Below the pieces are notes generated by a model that was not told the DNA's origin, did not search any database, and worked only from the letters and a program-made list of their open reading frames with translations. Below are positions 1 through 9,838 of a stretch of DNA of 64,000 nt, piece by piece. Origin of the DNA: Verrucomicrobiales bacterium (GTDB lineage: Bacteria > Verrucomicrobiota > Verrucomicrobiia > Limisphaerales > UBA11358). The position numbers were made by a program, and so were the translations under genes. Position 1 is the first letter of the stretch. The number at the start of each line of letters is the position of its first letter. The stretch is from contig JAQTQB010000003.1 of assembly GCA_028712475.1 (NCBI GenBank), forward strand, positions 248,001-312,000, read 5' to 3'.

Positions 1-158
1 ACGACCAGTCGCTCGGGCAATTGTCCGGCTGGTTTGAAGATTATCTGGCGGAGAAATGGGAAAATCGTTTCGCCGCCGACGTGCAGGCCGGCAAACTGGA
101 CAAGCTGGGCGAGGCCGCCGACCGCGCGTTCGAGCAGGGCAAATGCCGCCCGCTATGA
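1..158 (+). CDS. antitoxin-like protein, 5' end outside window
   Basis: An open frame enters from the left edge (codons from base 3) and ends at TGA 156-158, giving 51 visible residues. The tail is acidic and helical (WFEDYLAEKW, AADVQAGKLD, LGEAADRAFEQGK), the composition typical of small antitoxins that precede RelE/ParE-type toxins. The stop overlaps the ATG of the next gene (ATGA at 155-158), so the two are probably translationally coupled. That neighbour is the main support for calling it an antitoxin. In this type II arrangement the antitoxin would bind the toxin and repress the operon promoter, which is not in view. The DNA-binding N-terminus is missing from the window, so the family is not assigned. 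Confidence 0.6.
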   Translation, partial: DQSLGQLSGWFEDYLAEKWENRFAADVQAGKLDKLGEAADRAFEQGKCRPL

Positions 159-409
159 CGCATTTCACCACGCCGGAATTCTGGCAGCATTTCGGGCGTT
201 TGCCGGAAGCGATCCAACGGCTGGCGGAAAAAGATTTCGAACTGCTCAAACAAAATCCCCGGCATCCTTCCTTGCGATTGAAAAAGGCGGGCCAATTCTG
301 GACGGTGCGCGTGGGCATCCATTATCGCGCCGTCGCCAAGGAACGCGCGGAAGGGCTGAACTGGTTTTGGATCGGACATCATTCGGAATACGACCGGCTT
401 CTATCTTAA
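155..409 (+). CDS. RelE/ParE-like toxin
   Basis: An 84-residue protein beginning MTHFTTPEFW. The ATG at 155 is chosen because it overlaps the upstream stop as ATGA; another ATG lies at 143. The body has the RelE/ParE pattern: two N-terminal helices, then a basic beta sheet (HPSLRLKK, FWTVRVGIHYRAVA) and a late WIGHHSEYDRLL, where histidine and tyrosine are typical of mRNA-interferase-like members. It would act as an endoribonuclease or gyrase poison when the upstream partner is degraded. The target cannot be read from sequence. The frame is intact. It ends 6 bp before ruvX, with no terminator between them. Confidence 0.72.
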   Translation: MTHFTTPEFWQHFGRLPEAIQRLAEKDFELLKQNPRHPSLRLKKAGQFWTVRVGIHYRAVAKERAEGLNWFWIGHHSEYDRLLS

Positions 410-415
410 TTAATC

Positions 416-826
416 ATGAGAATCCTCGCCCTTGATCACGGAACCAAACGCATCGGCGTCGCGGTGAGCGACGAGACCAAAACCATCGCGCTGCCGCTGG
501 AATATATTCTCGCCGAACCGTTCGCCCCGTTTCTGGACCGGCTGAAAAAAATCCTCGTCGAGAAGGAGATTGACCTCATCCTCATCGGCCAGCCGCGCAA
601 CATGGACGGCAGCTACGGCCCGGCGGCGCAAAAGGTGGAGGCGTTCGTGGCCGTCTTGAAATCCGCCATCACCGTCCCCATTAAAATGTGGGACGAGCGG
701 CTCACGTCCACGATGGCGAACAAGGCTTTGATCCAGGGCGGCGTGCGCCGCGACAAGCGCAAGGAGAAGGTGGACAAGATGGCGGCGGCGATCTTATTGC
801 AAAGCTATCTGGACATGGGGATGTGA
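416..826 (+). CDS. ruvX: putative pre-16S rRNA nuclease, RuvX/YqgF
   Basis: 136 residues, close to the usual 135-150 for YqgF/RuvX, an RNase H-fold protein implicated in maturing the 5' end of 16S rRNA. The first strand MRILALDHGTKRIGVAVSD carries the catalytic aspartate in the family's LDxGxxRIGVA pattern. IGQPRNMDGSYG matches the conserved (L/I)G.P...G loop, and WDERLTS supplies the conserved acidic DERLT motif. The C-terminal DKMAAAILLQSYLD helix is also typical, with its late aspartate completing the active site. It starts 6 bp after the toxin gene. The intergenic stretch after it holds a degenerate inverted repeat. Confidence 0.93.
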   Translation: MRILALDHGTKRIGVAVSDETKTIALPLEYILAEPFAPFLDRLKKILVEKEIDLILIGQPRNMDGSYGPAAQKVEAFVAVLKSAITVPIKMWDERLTSTMANKALIQGGVRRDKRKEKVDKMAAAILLQSYLDMGM

Positions 827-838
827 GCCGTGAAATTT

Positions 839-939
839 GAACAACCAAGACGCAAAGGCACGAAGGTTGAAATGAAATCATCCGGTCATAATCTTGCAGC
901 GGACAATTTATTCTTCGCGCATTCGCGCCTTTGTTGTTC
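839..939. repeat. imperfect inverted repeat upstream of truA
   Basis: The outer arms GAACAACC...CGAA (from 839) and the matching complement ending in TTTGTTGTTC (to 939) form an imperfect inverted repeat of about 26 bp per arm. The arms contain a ccaagacgcaaaggcac-type sequence, also seen in the better-preserved repeat at 1691-1771. The element fills nearly the whole ruvX-truA gap and ends exactly at the truA ATG (940). The truA ribosome-binding region therefore lies inside the repeat. Confidence 0.6.
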
Positions 940-1734
940 ATGAATTCTTTGAAATTCAAACTCGTCATCGCCTACGACGGCACGGCTTATCAGGGCTGGC
1001 AGGTGCAGAAGACCGGCACGGGCGTGCAGGAATTGATCGAGGCGGCGTGCGGCAAAATGTTTCCCAGCGTCAAGCGCATCCACAGTTCCAGCCGCACGGA
1101 CACGGGCGTTCACGCGCTCGGCATGGTGGCGCATGTGGAGATTCCGCGCGCAGAATTCAAGATGCCCGCCGGACGGCTGGCGATCGCCATCAATTCGTTT
1201 TTACCAGACGATATCCGCGTGTTGTCGGCGGTGCGGGTGCCGGACGCCTTTCATGCGCGCTTCGACGCCACGGGCAAGCAGTATCGCTACTTCGTCTGGA
1301 ATCACGCGGCGATGAATCCGCTGCTGCAAAATCGCGCGTGGCATTTCCCGGTGAAACTCGATGTGAAGGCGATGCGGGCGGCGGCAAAGTTGTTTATCGG
1401 CAAACACGATTTCAAATCGTTCGCCGCCACGCGCACTTACGAGATGGAATCCAACGTGCGCACACTCACGCGCTGCGACATCAAACAGTCCGGCGCGAAT
1501 TTCACCTTCATCATCGAGGGCGACGGTTTTCTCTACAAGATGTGTCGCGGCATCGTGGGGACTTTGGTGCAGGTCGGGCAGGGGAAGATTCCGCTGGCGG
1601 AGATCAAAGGAATTCTGGCCAGCCGGGACCGGCGCGTGGCCGGCATGACGGCACCGGCGCATGGCTTGGTTCTTTGGAAAGTTTTTTATCAACCACCAAG
1701 ACGCAAAGACACCAAGAAAACAAAGCTGGATTAA
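940..1734 (+). CDS. truA: tRNA pseudouridine(38-40) synthase TruA
   Basis: 264 residues from ATG 940 (a TTG at 931 in frame would add three). TruA isomerises uridines 38-40 in the anticodon stem. The N-terminal FKLVIAYDGTAYQGWQ and the catalytic-aspartate motif SSRTDTGVHA are diagnostic. NSFLPDDIRV, FHARFDATGKQYRY and GDGFLYKMCRGIVGTL complete the conserved blocks. The natural C-terminus appears to be around GLVLWKVFY. The last roughly 13 residues (QPPRRKDTKKTKLD) and the TAA are encoded by the left arm of an inverted repeat, so a repeat has replaced or extended the end of the protein. trmL follows 45 bp later. Confidence 0.95.
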   Translation: MNSLKFKLVIAYDGTAYQGWQVQKTGTGVQELIEAACGKMFPSVKRIHSSSRTDTGVHALGMVAHVEIPRAEFKMPAGRLAIAINSFLPDDIRVLSAVRVPDAFHARFDATGKQYRYFVWNHAAMNPLLQNRAWHFPVKLDVKAMRAAAKLFIGKHDFKSFAATRTYEMESNVRTLTRCDIKQSGANFTFIIEGDGFLYKMCRGIVGTLVQVGQGKIPLAEIKGILASRDRRVAGMTAPAHGLVLWKVFYQPPRRKDTKKTKLD

Positions 1735-1771
1735 GATGGCTTTTACTTTGTGCCTTGGTGTCTTGGTGGTT
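1691..1771. repeat. inverted repeat spanning truA 3' end and truA-trmL gap
   Basis: Left arm aaccaccaagacgcaaagac (from 1691) is matched by right arm gtgccttggtgtcttggtgg (to 1771), with an A-rich spacer. It could form a long hairpin between truA and trmL. The left arm is translated as the last codons of truA and supplies its stop. It is related to the weaker copy at 839-939. Confidence 0.8.
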
Positions 1772-1779
1772 AGCTCAAA

Positions 1780-2244
1780 ATGAACATCGTTCTTGTTGAA
1801 CCGGAAATTCCACCGAACACGGGCAACGTGGCGCGGTTGTGCGCGGCCACGAAGTCCAAGCTGCATCTGATTGAGCCGTTCGGTTTCAAGCTGGACGATT
1901 CGCAATTGAAACGCGCCGGCATGGATTACTGGCAGCATGTTGAGTGGCAGCGCTGGGCAAACTGGAAGGCGTTTGAAGAACAATTGCCGGCGGATGCGCT
2001 GCTATGGTTTGTGGAATCGAACGGAGAGAAAATTTACAGCGAAGTGAAATTTTCGCCGGACGATTATCTGGTTTTCGGACGCGAGACGGCGGGTTTGCCG
2101 AAGCAATTGCTTGAGCAGCATCGCGAACGCTGGCTGCGGATTCCGATGTTCAATGAGCAGTCGCGTTCGTTGAATCTGTCGAACTGTGTCGCGCTGGTTT
2201 TGTTCGAGGCGTTGCGGCAGCAGGGATTTGCCGGGGAGATTTAG
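1780..2244 (+). CDS. trmL: tRNA (cytidine/uridine-34 2'-O)-methyltransferase TrmL
   Basis: 154 residues, the normal TrmL length. This single-domain SPOUT methyltransferase modifies the wobble nucleotide of tRNA-Leu isoacceptors. The start MNIVLVEPEIPPNTGNVAR is the classic TrmL/CspR N-terminus (substrate-binding NTGN-R), and LHLIEPFGF follows. The knotted SAM site is visible as LVFGRETAGLPKQLL, IPMFNEQSRSLNLSNCVALVLFEALRQ. The acceptor-side YWQHVEW is also conserved. It follows truA in the same direction and ends 1 bp before the tRNA-Val gene on the other strand, so this end of the locus is devoted to tRNA. Confidence 0.95.
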   Translation: MNIVLVEPEIPPNTGNVARLCAATKSKLHLIEPFGFKLDDSQLKRAGMDYWQHVEWQRWANWKAFEEQLPADALLWFVESNGEKIYSEVKFSPDDYLVFGRETAGLPKQLLEQHRERWLRIPMFNEQSRSLNLSNCVALVLFEALRQQGFAGEI

Positions 2245-2245
2245 A

Positions 2246-2321
2246 TGGTGGGCGTTGAGGGACTCGAACCCCCGACCTACTCGGTGTAAGCGAGATGCGC
2301 TAGCCACTGCGCCAAACGCCC
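2246..2321 (-). tRNA. tRNA-Val (anticodon TAC)
   Basis: Read on the minus strand, 76 nt including an encoded CCA. The acceptor GGGCGTT pairs with AACGCCC. The D arm has stem GCGC with loop AGTGGCTA. The anticodon loop CTTACAC gives TAC (decodes GUA, Val). The T arm GGGGGTTCGAGTCCCTC has the GTTCGA core. The outermost anticodon-stem pair is a T-T mismatch. The gene sits 1 bp after the trmL stop and is transcribed toward it. Confidence 0.95.
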
Positions 2322-2405
2322 GACTGGGGAAATCCTACCAGAGCCGCGTCCGTTGGCAACGCTGGACAGGTTCTATTAATCCGCCGCAGTCAGGGTTTCA
2401 TTAGG

Positions 2406-4460
2406 TCACTGCGGGCGTTGTTCGTCCAAGACGAGCACGCCGTAGGGTGGCAGGTCGTAGTTGCCGGAAAATGAGCTGCCCGTGAGAAAGTCGTGCATGG
2501 GCTTGTAGAACTGGATGCGGACGGGCGAGTTCTGGTGGTTGAGCAAAAAGAAGACGCGCGTGCCGTCTTTTTCCCTCATGCTGACCTCGACGTTTTCCGG
2601 GACTTTGAGGAGCGGCTGCAGGCTGCACAACTGGCGCAGCCAGACGACGAGATCCTGATAAAAATACTGGTGGCTCATCGTGCCGATATAAACGGCTTTG
2701 CCAAGGCCGTAGGTGTTCATCGTCATGGCGGCGCGTCCGGCGTAAAAATCCTTCACATACGTCGCCAAAATCTGGCAGCCTTTGGGTTCGATGATGTCGC
2801 ACCAAAGCCGGGCGGGGTGCATGTGGCTGGTGGGAAAAACGCCTTTGAAGGTGAGATGGTTTTCTTCGCCTGGCGGAATGGGGTCGAACTCCAAAACTTC
2901 CAGGCCGAACAGCTCGGTAAGTTCGTTCGGATAACCGGTGTCCGGGGTGATGTGGTGCTGGTTGACAAGCCCGGAGTTGAAGGTGCCGACGAGCGTGCCG
3001 CCGTTCTGGACATAAAGTTTCAGGCGGTCGGCTTCGGCGGCGGCGAGCACATGGAGCGAGGGCATGATGACAAGCTTGTAGCGCGACAGATCCTCGCTGG
3101 GGCGCGCAAAATCCACCTGGATGTTGCGTCCGTGCAGCGCGCTGTAGAAGAGCTGGACGTGTTCCTGCAATTTGAAAAACTTGTTCGGCTGGTTGGGCTG
3201 CGACAAGGCCCAGTCATTATCGTGGCTGTAAAGGATGCAAACATCGGCCACGACCTTGGTGTCCTTGAGCGTGGGCGCGAGCAGTTTCAGTTCCTCGCCG
3301 ACCTGGCTGATTTCCTTGAGGACGCGGGTGTTGCCTTCGACATGCTGCGATAAAATGGCGCCATAAAATTTTTCACAGCCGATCCGGGGCTGCCGCCACC
3401 GGAAGTAAAGGATGCCGGACGCGCCCCGGGAAATGACCTGGTAGGTGAACAGCCGGATCAGGCCGGGCCGCACCAATGAGTTGACTTCCTCCCAGCTTGA
3501 CTGGCCGGCTTTCTGTTCCATGGCCCAGAAACCGCAGTCGCCATCGGGGGTTTTGATGTCGGATTTCTTGAGGCAACGCAGCATGTCCACGTCGCAGGCC
3601 AGTTCGGCGGCTTTGGCCTGCACGGCGACATTGCTTTCGATGGAGACAAAATCCACCGCGTCGGCCATGTCAAAATGATCAAACTTGCAGATGAAGGCGC
3701 GCATCGTGACCGTCACGGGATGTTGCGGGCAGAGTTCGCGCAAAAGATCCGCCTGCATTTTGATGAACTGCACCATCGTGTCGCTGCTGAAACGGTTCCA
3801 GTCCAGCAGCAGCGCCGGGTTGTGCTTGGCCGGCGTGCGCATCGGCATGGGCACCTGATCCCAGGAGGTCACGGTCTGTGCCCAGAAGCGAAGGCCGAGC
3901 AGTTCGTTGAGGCGGTCAATGGTCTGGTATTTGGCCTGGAGCCAGAGGTGCCATTCCTCGCGGGTGACTTCATTGAAGGAAAATTCCGTATCTTCCCCGC
4001 CGATGGCGTTGTCGAGCTGCCACGCGATCAGTTGCGGATGCTGGCCGAGCGCTTCGACCATGGCGGTGACAATGCGCTTGGAATAATCCCAAAAAACGCC
4101 GCTAGTCAAACAGACCGCCCGCCGCGTGCCTTCGTGCTTGAGGCGTCCGTCTTCGTCGAGCGGGAGAATCTCCGGGTGTTTTTTGGCGAGCCAGATCGGC
4201 GGTGCAGCGGTGGGGGTGCCAAGAACGACGCTGATGCCATGCTCCCCCATGATGTCCATGACCCGCTGGAGCCAGTCGAAATCAAATTTGCCTTCTTCGG
4301 GTTCGCAGAGGCCCCAGGTGAATTCGCCGATGCGGACGACGTTGATGCCCGCCTTGGCCATCAGTTCAGCGTCGCGCTCCCAGCCGGCTTCGGGATTTTC
4401 AGCAGTTCCGCCATAGGGGAAGACCCAGTGCTCGGGATAATAATCAACGCCAAAATACAT
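2406..4460 (-). CDS. GH42-family beta-galactosidase-like protein, acid/base residue absent
   Basis: 684 residues, full length for glycoside hydrolase family 42: a TIM-barrel catalytic domain (about 1-390), a trimerisation domain (about 400-600) and a C-terminal beta domain. MYFGVDYYPEHW, VVRIGEFTWGLCEP and LGTPTAAPPIWLA are clear family motifs. The nucleophile is present in MEQKAGQSSW (Glu315). The acid/base motif, normally WQ-x-DNE-x-G, reads WQLDNAIGG, so the expected glutamate (residue 152) is alanine (codon GCC). There is no signal peptide, so it is probably cytoplasmic. It could be inactive, use a different acid/base, or act on a substrate with a good leaving group. Transcribed alone, with an 98-bp gap upstream that shows no clear promoter. 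Confidence 0.9.
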   Translation of the reverse strand: MYFGVDYYPEHWVFPYGGTAENPEAGWERDAELMAKAGINVVRIGEFTWGLCEPEEGKFDFDWLQRVMDIMGEHGISVVLGTPTAAPPIWLAKKHPEILPLDEDGRLKHEGTRRAVCLTSGVFWDYSKRIVTAMVEALGQHPQLIAWQLDNAIGGEDTEFSFNEVTREEWHLWLQAKYQTIDRLNELLGLRFWAQTVTSWDQVPMPMRTPAKHNPALLLDWNRFSSDTMVQFIKMQADLLRELCPQHPVTVTMRAFICKFDHFDMADAVDFVSIESNVAVQAKAAELACDVDMLRCLKKSDIKTPDGDCGFWAMEQKAGQSSWEEVNSLVRPGLIRLFTYQVISRGASGILYFRWRQPRIGCEKFYGAILSQHVEGNTRVLKEISQVGEELKLLAPTLKDTKVVADVCILYSHDNDWALSQPNQPNKFFKLQEHVQLFYSALHGRNIQVDFARPSEDLSRYKLVIMPSLHVLAAAEADRLKLYVQNGGTLVGTFNSGLVNQHHITPDTGYPNELTELFGLEVLEFDPIPPGEENHLTFKGVFPTSHMHPARLWCDIIEPKGCQILATYVKDFYAGRAAMTMNTYGLGKAVYIGTMSHQYFYQDLVVWLRQLCSLQPLLKVPENVEVSMREKDGTRVFFLLNHQNSPVRIQFYKPMHDFLTGSSFSGNYDLPPYGVLVLDEQRPQ

Positions 4461-4558
4461 AGAATTGTCTTTCTTTCGGGTTTCACCCCGACTCTAAAGC
4501 AAACCGCCCCGCGTGCAAACGAAAAGTCGCAGGCGCGGCGGAAATTTTTTGCGGACGA

Positions 4559-5338
4559 TTATTTCTTAAACAGATCGCCGAAGCCCTTTGTGATCTTGTT
4601 CAAGTTCGTGCCTACCGCCTTGCCGGCGTCCTTGCCGAGATTTTCCACGCCTTTGCCGACGTCCGTGGCTGCGCTGGCGACGGCCTTGATGGTGGCCGAG
4701 GTGATGGCGCTCATGACGGTGCGGGTCAGGTCGGTGGGCGTGAGGCCGCCGCTGCCTTTGCCCAGATTGGTGAGGTGGATGTCCGGCAACGGCAGGGTCA
4801 TTTCCTTGCCTCCCATTCCGGTGAGGCTGACATGAACCTTCGCGCCGGTGATGAGGAAATCATCCACTTCAATTTTCTTGGCCGGTTTGGCCCCGGCCTT
4901 GGCGGTTTCGTTGGTGGTGGCCGGTCCGCCGCTTTTGGCGATGGCGTTCACGTTGTCCATGATGTCGCCCAGATTATTCTTGCTCAAAGGGCTTCCTTCA
5001 AAGGTGATTTCCGGTGATTCAACATGAACCGAGCGGATGACGATTTTGTCCGACAAAACCGACATGGGATTCACGCCCACTTCCGCCAGGCCGACGCTGA
5101 TGGCATACGGCGTCTTGTAACCTTCCGGATTGCCTACGACGAGGCCTTTGACTTTGGCCGAGCCGGTGAGCAGGCCGATATGCACTTTGTTCAAGGTGAT
5201 CGGGACTTTGACGATCTGCGGACCGACGGTTTCCACGCCTTTTTTTACGATGTCGTCAAAAAACGCGGCGGTGACGATGAGGCCGACAACGACCAGAACC
5301 AGCGCCGCGATGCCGACAACCATAAGGATTTTTTTCAT
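4559..5338 (-). CDS. AsmA-like membrane-anchored protein
   Basis: 259 residues. One N-terminal membrane segment (about residues 5-27, LMVVGIAALVLVVVGLIV) is followed by a periplasmic beta-rich region. It has the AsmA/DUF748-type pattern: VPITLNKVHIGLLTGSAKVKG, then LVVGNPEGYKTPYAISVGLAEVGVNPMSVLSDKIVIRSVHVESPEITFEG split across adjacent strands. AsmA-like proteins are associated with outer-membrane and lipid homeostasis, but this short version resembles the uncharacterised relatives. The C-terminal part (LTPTDLTRTVMSAI... VGKGVENLGKDAGKAV) is amphipathic and helical. A poly-Ala/Lys linker lies near residues 135-160. It stands alone on the minus strand upstream of the receiver-domain gene. Confidence 0.7.
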   Translation of the reverse strand: MKKILMVVGIAALVLVVVGLIVTAAFFDDIVKKGVETVGPQIVKVPITLNKVHIGLLTGSAKVKGLVVGNPEGYKTPYAISVGLAEVGVNPMSVLSDKIVIRSVHVESPEITFEGSPLSKNNLGDIMDNVNAIAKSGGPATTNETAKAGAKPAKKIEVDDFLITGAKVHVSLTGMGGKEMTLPLPDIHLTNLGKGSGGLTPTDLTRTVMSAITSATIKAVASAATDVGKGVENLGKDAGKAVGTNLNKITKGFGDLFKK

Positions 5339-5399
5339 GGTAAAATTTTTACAGCCGTGAACCGGTTTATGCCAGCAAAATTATCGGCTGGCTGGCGGC

Positions 5400-5792
5400 T
5401 CAAGAACCGGCGAGATCCTTCACCGACTTGACGAATTCACCGACTTGATAGGGTTTGGCCAGAAAAGCATCCGGCTTGGCGGAATCATCCGCGTAGATAT
5501 GTTCATCCACCGTGCCGCTCAACAGCATGGTTTTTTGATCCGGGTTGACGCGCTTGCATTCGTTGATCAATTCCATCCCGGTCATCCCGCTCATCGCGTA
5601 GTCCGTCACGACGACCGCCGGTTTGGCCGTGGCGAACTCCGCCAAAGCCGTCTGCGGATCGCGGAACGTCCGCACATCGTAGCCGAGCGGTTCGAGGATC
5701 GCCAACGCCAGATCCAGCAACATCGGCTCGTCATCCACCACAAAAATCGTGGGATGCCTGCCCGCATCGGTGTTGGACTTGGCTTGATTCAT
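5400..5792 (-). CDS. stand-alone response-regulator receiver domain
   Basis: 130 residues from the ATG at 5792. An in-frame upstream start would add 15 residues with no homology to the fold. The receiver signature is complete: acidic pair in FVVDDEPML, phospho-acceptor aspartate in VVVTDYAMSGMTG, the switch residue in MLLSGT, and the conserved lysine in LAKPYQVGEF. No output domain follows, so it is a CheY/Spo0F-like single-domain regulator acting by protein contact. No histidine kinase gene is in the window, so its partner is elsewhere. It lies between the AsmA-like gene and rpoD, all on the minus strand, with about 200 bp separating it from rpoD. Confidence 0.88.
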   Translation of the reverse strand: MNQAKSNTDAGRHPTIFVVDDEPMLLDLALAILEPLGYDVRTFRDPQTALAEFATAKPAVVVTDYAMSGMTGMELINECKRVNPDQKTMLLSGTVDEHIYADDSAKPDAFLAKPYQVGEFVKSVKDLAGS

Positions 5793-5976
5793 GACTAAAC
5801 CCAAGGATAAGAAACACCCGCAATGGATGGCTGGCAAGCTCGTTTGGAGAAAAACTATCTGTAGCGCCGCAAAACCCCCGCAGACATCTGCCTGTTGACG
5901 CGACTGTTTTGAATAAATCTGTGAACAAAAACCCGCGTTTAATTCAATGCAACCTGGTGATTAATCCAACGGAAAT

Positions 5977-5995
5977 CCTCCGGCTGTGCCGGAGG
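5977..5995 (-). terminator. stem-loop downstream of rpoD
   Basis: A perfect 8-bp stem CCTCCGGC / GCCGGAGG with a 3-nt loop lies 42 bp after the rpoD stop on the minus strand. It is followed by ATTTCC rather than a long T-run, so it is a plausible but weak intrinsic terminator, or an RNA-stabilising hairpin. Confidence 0.5.
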
Positions 5996-6036
5996 TCGCC
6001 GATAAATCGCAGGCGGTTCTTAAAATTCCAAATTGC

Positions 6037-7926
<1,890 letters not shown>

Positions 7927-8188
7927 AAATTATAAGACCCAAATAATCCGCTTCAGTTCAGAGAAATGTGGGCGGTTTTTGCCCTGCGAACGCCGCCGCT
8001 CCCGACAAATGTGCCTTCACCCACTGAACTTCGGGAGATTGCGAACACCAGAAGACCGACGCCCCGCGATACTAGCCCCTTTTGCAGCAAATTCAAGCAT
8101 AATCGCAACTGCACAAACTCAAGGCAAATACCGCTGAATTAGTCGAATAACTGTGCCGTTCGCGGCTTAAACCCTTGCAAATATTGAT

Positions 8189-9112
8189 TCAGACCTGCGC
8201 CCGCACCCTGGCGATGTCGCGGGCGATTTGTTCGCGCAATTCCGTCGCCGACGCAAATTTCTGTTCGTCGCGCAACTTGTCCCCAATTTCAACTTCCAAC
8301 TCCTCGCCGTAGAGATTACCGTCAAAATCCAGCAGGTGCGCCTCGACGCAAAGCTGCGGTTTGGCTGGGGCAACGGTCGGGCGCAAACCGATGTTGAGTG
8401 CAACGCGGTGTATTTGCCCGTTCAGTTTCGCGCAGCCGGAATAAACGCCGTTTGGCGGCAAAGCCAGGCCGGTTACGTCCAGATTTGCCGTTGGAAAACC
8501 AAGCTGGCGTCCGAGCCGGTCGCCTTCGACCACGCGCCCGGAAATGGCGTAAGGCCGGCCAAGCATCTGGCTCGCGGCGTCAAAATCACCAGCGCGGACC
8601 GCCTCGCGGATGCGCGTGCTGCTGACGGTTTGATTGTCCAGCGCAACGGCCGCCAGCCCATGAACGGTGAAACCCAGTTCGCCGCCGAGTTCTTTCAACA
8701 GCGCGACATCTCCGCTGCGTTTCTGGCCGAAAACAAAATCCGCACCGACGCAGACGCTCTGGATTTTTCCAAGGTCGCGCGCCAGTCCGCGAATAAATTC
8801 CTCGCCCGTCTGCTGGCTGAATGACGTGTCGAAGCGAATGATGAGCAGGGCGTCCGTGCCGAGCGATTCGATGGCGCGGAGTTTTTGCCCTGGCGAATAA
8901 ATCAGCGGCGGCACGCGGTCCGGCGCGACGATGGCGCTGGGATGCCGGTCAAAAGTGAGGACGAGCGCCACGGAGTCGTGCTGCCGGGCATCGGCGATGG
9001 TCTGCCGGATGATCTGCTGGTGGCCGAGATGCACGCCGTCAAACACGCCGATGGCCAGGCAGACCTTGCGTCCGCCGACGGCAAGTTCGGTTGTGGTGTG
9101 GATGATTTTCAT
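8189..9112 (-). CDS. ribF: bifunctional riboflavin kinase / FAD synthetase
   Basis: 307 residues, the standard bifunctional length. The N-terminal FAD synthetase (1-175) shows the nucleotidyltransferase motif IGVFDGVHLGHQ and VLTFDRHPSAIVAP, plus SSTRIREAVRAGD. The C-terminal flavokinase (185-305) shows YAISGRVVEGDRLGRQLG with FPTANLDV. The enzyme converts riboflavin to FMN and then FAD. It is the last gene of the nusA-infB-rbfA-nrnA-truB-ribF operon, starting 3 bp after the truB stop. truB-ribF adjacency is common across bacteria. No riboswitch is seen before it, as expected for an internal operon position. Confidence 0.96.
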   Translation of the reverse strand: MKIIHTTTELAVGGRKVCLAIGVFDGVHLGHQQIIRQTIADARQHDSVALVLTFDRHPSAIVAPDRVPPLIYSPGQKLRAIESLGTDALLIIRFDTSFSQQTGEEFIRGLARDLGKIQSVCVGADFVFGQKRSGDVALLKELGGELGFTVHGLAAVALDNQTVSSTRIREAVRAGDFDAASQMLGRPYAISGRVVEGDRLGRQLGFPTANLDVTGLALPPNGVYSGCAKLNGQIHRVALNIGLRPTVAPAKPQLCVEAHLLDFDGNLYGEELEVEIGDKLRDEQKFASATELREQIARDIARVRAQV

Positions 9113-9115
9113 GGG

Positions 9116-9832
9116 TCACGCTCCGGCGGCCAGCTTGAGAAACGGAAGAACTTTCTTTTCCAATTCCGCCACCGTTAAATTCAACACATCGTCAAGCTTG
9201 GTCGCATCCGCCACGTCGAATTTGCCGGAGACGCTCCGGCGCAGCGTCGCCAGATGCGCGCCGCAGCCGAGCTTCTGGCCAAGGTCGTGCGCGATGCTGC
9301 GGACGTAGGTTCCCTTCGTGCAGGCCACGCGAAATTCGCCAAGCGGCTCGGAATAGTTCGTGAACCGAAAGTTGTAGATGTGGATGAGGCGCGGCTCGCG
9401 TTCCACTTCGATGCCCTTGCGCGCGAGTTTGTAGAGCGGCACGCCGTTCTTTTTGATGGCGGAAACCATCGGCGGAACCTGCAACTGGTCGCCGATAAAT
9501 TTGGCGGCTTCCTCGTTCAACTGCTCCAGCGTCAGCGGCGGGACGGGCAGGGAAGCGGTGATTTCGCCGTCGGCGTCGTAGCTGTCCGTGGTCTCGCCGA
9601 ACTTGATCGTGCCCTCATAAACCTTGTCGTCGCCCATGAGCTTTTCGGAAAGCTTCGTGCCGCGACCAAGGACGATGATGAGCAGGCCGGTGGCGTTCGG
9701 GTCGAGCGTGCCGCAATGGCCGACCTTCTTGATTTGAAAACGGCGGCGGATGGCGTCCACGACATCGTGCGACGTCGGGCCAACGGGTTTATCAATGAGA
9801 ATCGCGCCGTCGAGCGAGGAGAAATCTTGCAT
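9116..9832 (-). CDS. truB: tRNA pseudouridine(55) synthase TruB
   Basis: 238 residues, short but complete for TruB, lacking the C-terminal PUA domain of larger homologues. The opening [18 protein letters not shown], the catalytic [14 protein letters not shown] with its essential aspartate, and [19 protein letters not shown] are diagnostic. [17 protein letters not shown] carries the late RNA-binding arginine motif. It makes the universal pseudouridine-55 in the T loop. The gene lies 6 bp after nrnA and 3 bp before ribF, in the translation operon. Confidence 0.96.
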   Translation of the reverse strand: MQDFSSLDGAILIDKPVGPTSHDVVDAIRRRFQIKKVGHCGTLDPNATGLLIIVLGRGTKLSEKLMGDDKVYEGTIKFGETTDSYDADGEITASLPVPPLTLEQLNEEAAKFIGDQLQVPPMVSAIKKNGVPLYKLARKGIEVEREPRLIHIYNFRFTNYSEPLGEFRVACTKGTYVRSIAHDLGQKLGCGAHLATLRRSVSGKFDVADATKLDDVLNLTVAELEKKVLPFLKLAAGA

Positions 9833-9838
9833 GAAAAA

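Noticed and set aside
3675..4835. 386-residue frame opposite the GH42 gene
   Set aside because: It is antisense to a well-supported gene and runs into the next gene's end, with no family motif.
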